Shown here: positions 63,509 to 64,000 of the stretch, piece after piece
How the letters are laid out: every line of letters begins with the position of its first letter
Numbering within the stretch: position 1 is the first letter of the stretch
Assembly (NCBI GenBank): GCA_945866125.1
Contig: CAMBFZ010000007.1
Span: 73,469 to 137,468, forward strand
DNA: 64,000 nt
DNA from: Bordetella parapertussis
GTDB taxonomy: Bacteria; Pseudomonadota; Gammaproteobacteria; Burkholderiales; Burkholderiaceae_D
Direction: 5' to 3'
Translations under genes and position numbers: made by a program
Notes under the pieces: model-generated
Databases searched by the model: none
Told to the model about the DNA's origin: nothing
The model's input: only the letters and a program-made list of their open reading frames with translations

Positions 63509-63582
63509 AACGCAAGGAAAAAGTTTTTTGATTGGCAGGACGGCAGTAAAGAAGGCGTTAGTGGTCGCGGTTGGTCACCCTT

Positions 63583-63656
63583 GCGGGTGTAGCTCAATGG
63601 TAGAGCTGAAGCCTTCCAAGCTTATGACGAGGGTTCGATTCCCTTCACCCGCTCCA
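63583..63656 (+). tRNA. tRNA-Gly (TCC)
   Basis: Acceptor GCGGGTG/CACCCGC, D-loop AGCTCAATGGTAGAGCT, anticodon loop CTTCCAA (TCC), T-loop GGTTCGATTC and encoded CCA. 74 nt. Confidence 0.97.
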
Positions 63657-63706
63657 AAGTTTTTATGGTTGGACGCCTCGGTATTGGTGAGGCGGACGGC
63701 AGGCAA

Positions 63707-63781
<75 letters not shown>

Positions 63782-63851
63782 GTTTTAATGGATTAGTCGG
63801 TACAGTCGGGCGTGTGCCTGAACATTCTCATCAAATCGTTAGGAGTCCAAG

Positions 63852-64000
63852 ATGGCAAAAGGCAAGTTTGAGCGGACCAAACCGCACGTGAATGTGGGCA
63901 CGATTGGCCACGTTGACCATGGTAAGACCACGCTGACGGCAGCGATTGCGACGGTTTTATCGTCGAAATTTGGCGGCGAAGCGAAGGCGTACGATCAGAT
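63852..64000 (+). CDS. tuf: Elongation factor Tu (5' end, cut by window)
   Basis: The visible 49 codons read MAKGKFERTKPHVNVGTIGH and contain the G1 P-loop GHVDHGKTT. TTAGGAGTCCAAG precedes ATG 63852. EF-Tu delivers aminoacyl-tRNA to the ribosome. It lies 70 bp after tRNA-Thr and probably shares its promoter. The remaining ~345 residues lie beyond the window. Confidence 0.97.
   Translation, partial: MAKGKFERTKPHVNVGTIGHVDHGKTTLTAAIATVLSSKFGGEAKAYDQ

Overview
The window looks like a chromosomal segment of a betaproteobacterium (order Burkholderiales; Oxalobacteraceae-like is my best guess). The evidence is gene content and layout: liu/mcc leucine catabolism, a Liv-type ABC cluster bracketed by acyl-CoA ligases, fused isobutyryl-CoA mutase IcmF, glmS-glmU, ttcA-folB, and tRNA-Tyr/Gly/Thr followed by tuf. 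No rRNA, CRISPR array, IS element or prophage was recognised.

Layout. 1-3.5 kb: end of a leucine-degradation operon (biotin-carrying carboxylase subunit, HMG-CoA lyase), then thioesterase, DUF1289, PH-like and metallo-beta-lactamase-fold genes. 3.6-6.2 kb: two divergent orphan genes of unknown function. 6.2-14.6 kb: a minus-strand operon for uptake and CoA activation of an organic acid (acyl-CoA ligase, LivGHMKF-type transporter, PaaK-like ligase), with a divergent Crp/Fnr regulator. 15.5-20.4 kb: trehalose operon whose synthase carries an N-terminal membrane sensor-like region, plus phosphatase and GH15 hydrolase. 20.5-21.9 kb: two paralogous outer-membrane barrels, the second broken by an in-frame TAG. 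22.0-22.9 kb: a voltage-gated-type channel with a zinc ribbon.

22.9-44.5 kb is a periplasmic quinoprotein alcohol-oxidation locus. It has a NosR-like membrane flavo/iron-sulfur protein, a MoxJ-type binding protein, a PedF-type cytochrome c, a sigma-54 activator, pqqBCDE, a PQQ alcohol dehydrogenase with the extra Asp typical of lanthanide-dependent enzymes, and a PedC-type ABC exporter pair. Sequences matching the -24/-12 consensus precede both the cytochrome and the dehydrogenase genes, which suggests joint control by the sigma-54 activator. Four uncharacterised envelope genes, including a MotA/TolQ/ExbB-like channel with an ExbD-like partner, are fused by start/stop overlaps to the end of pqqBCDE. 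This is the best candidate for an undescribed system here. Between pqq and the dehydrogenase lies an island of two Sel1-repeat/LRR paralogs flanked by diverged direct repeats.

44.8-64 kb: mostly housekeeping: a small secreted basic protein, ROK kinase, EttA, RarD, IcmF, a serine hydrolase, a GST-like protein, a decayed fasciclin lipoprotein gene, GlmS, GlmU, TtcA, FolB, a FolM-like reductase, a MidA-like methyltransferase, two DUF2905 proteins, three tRNAs and the start of tuf.
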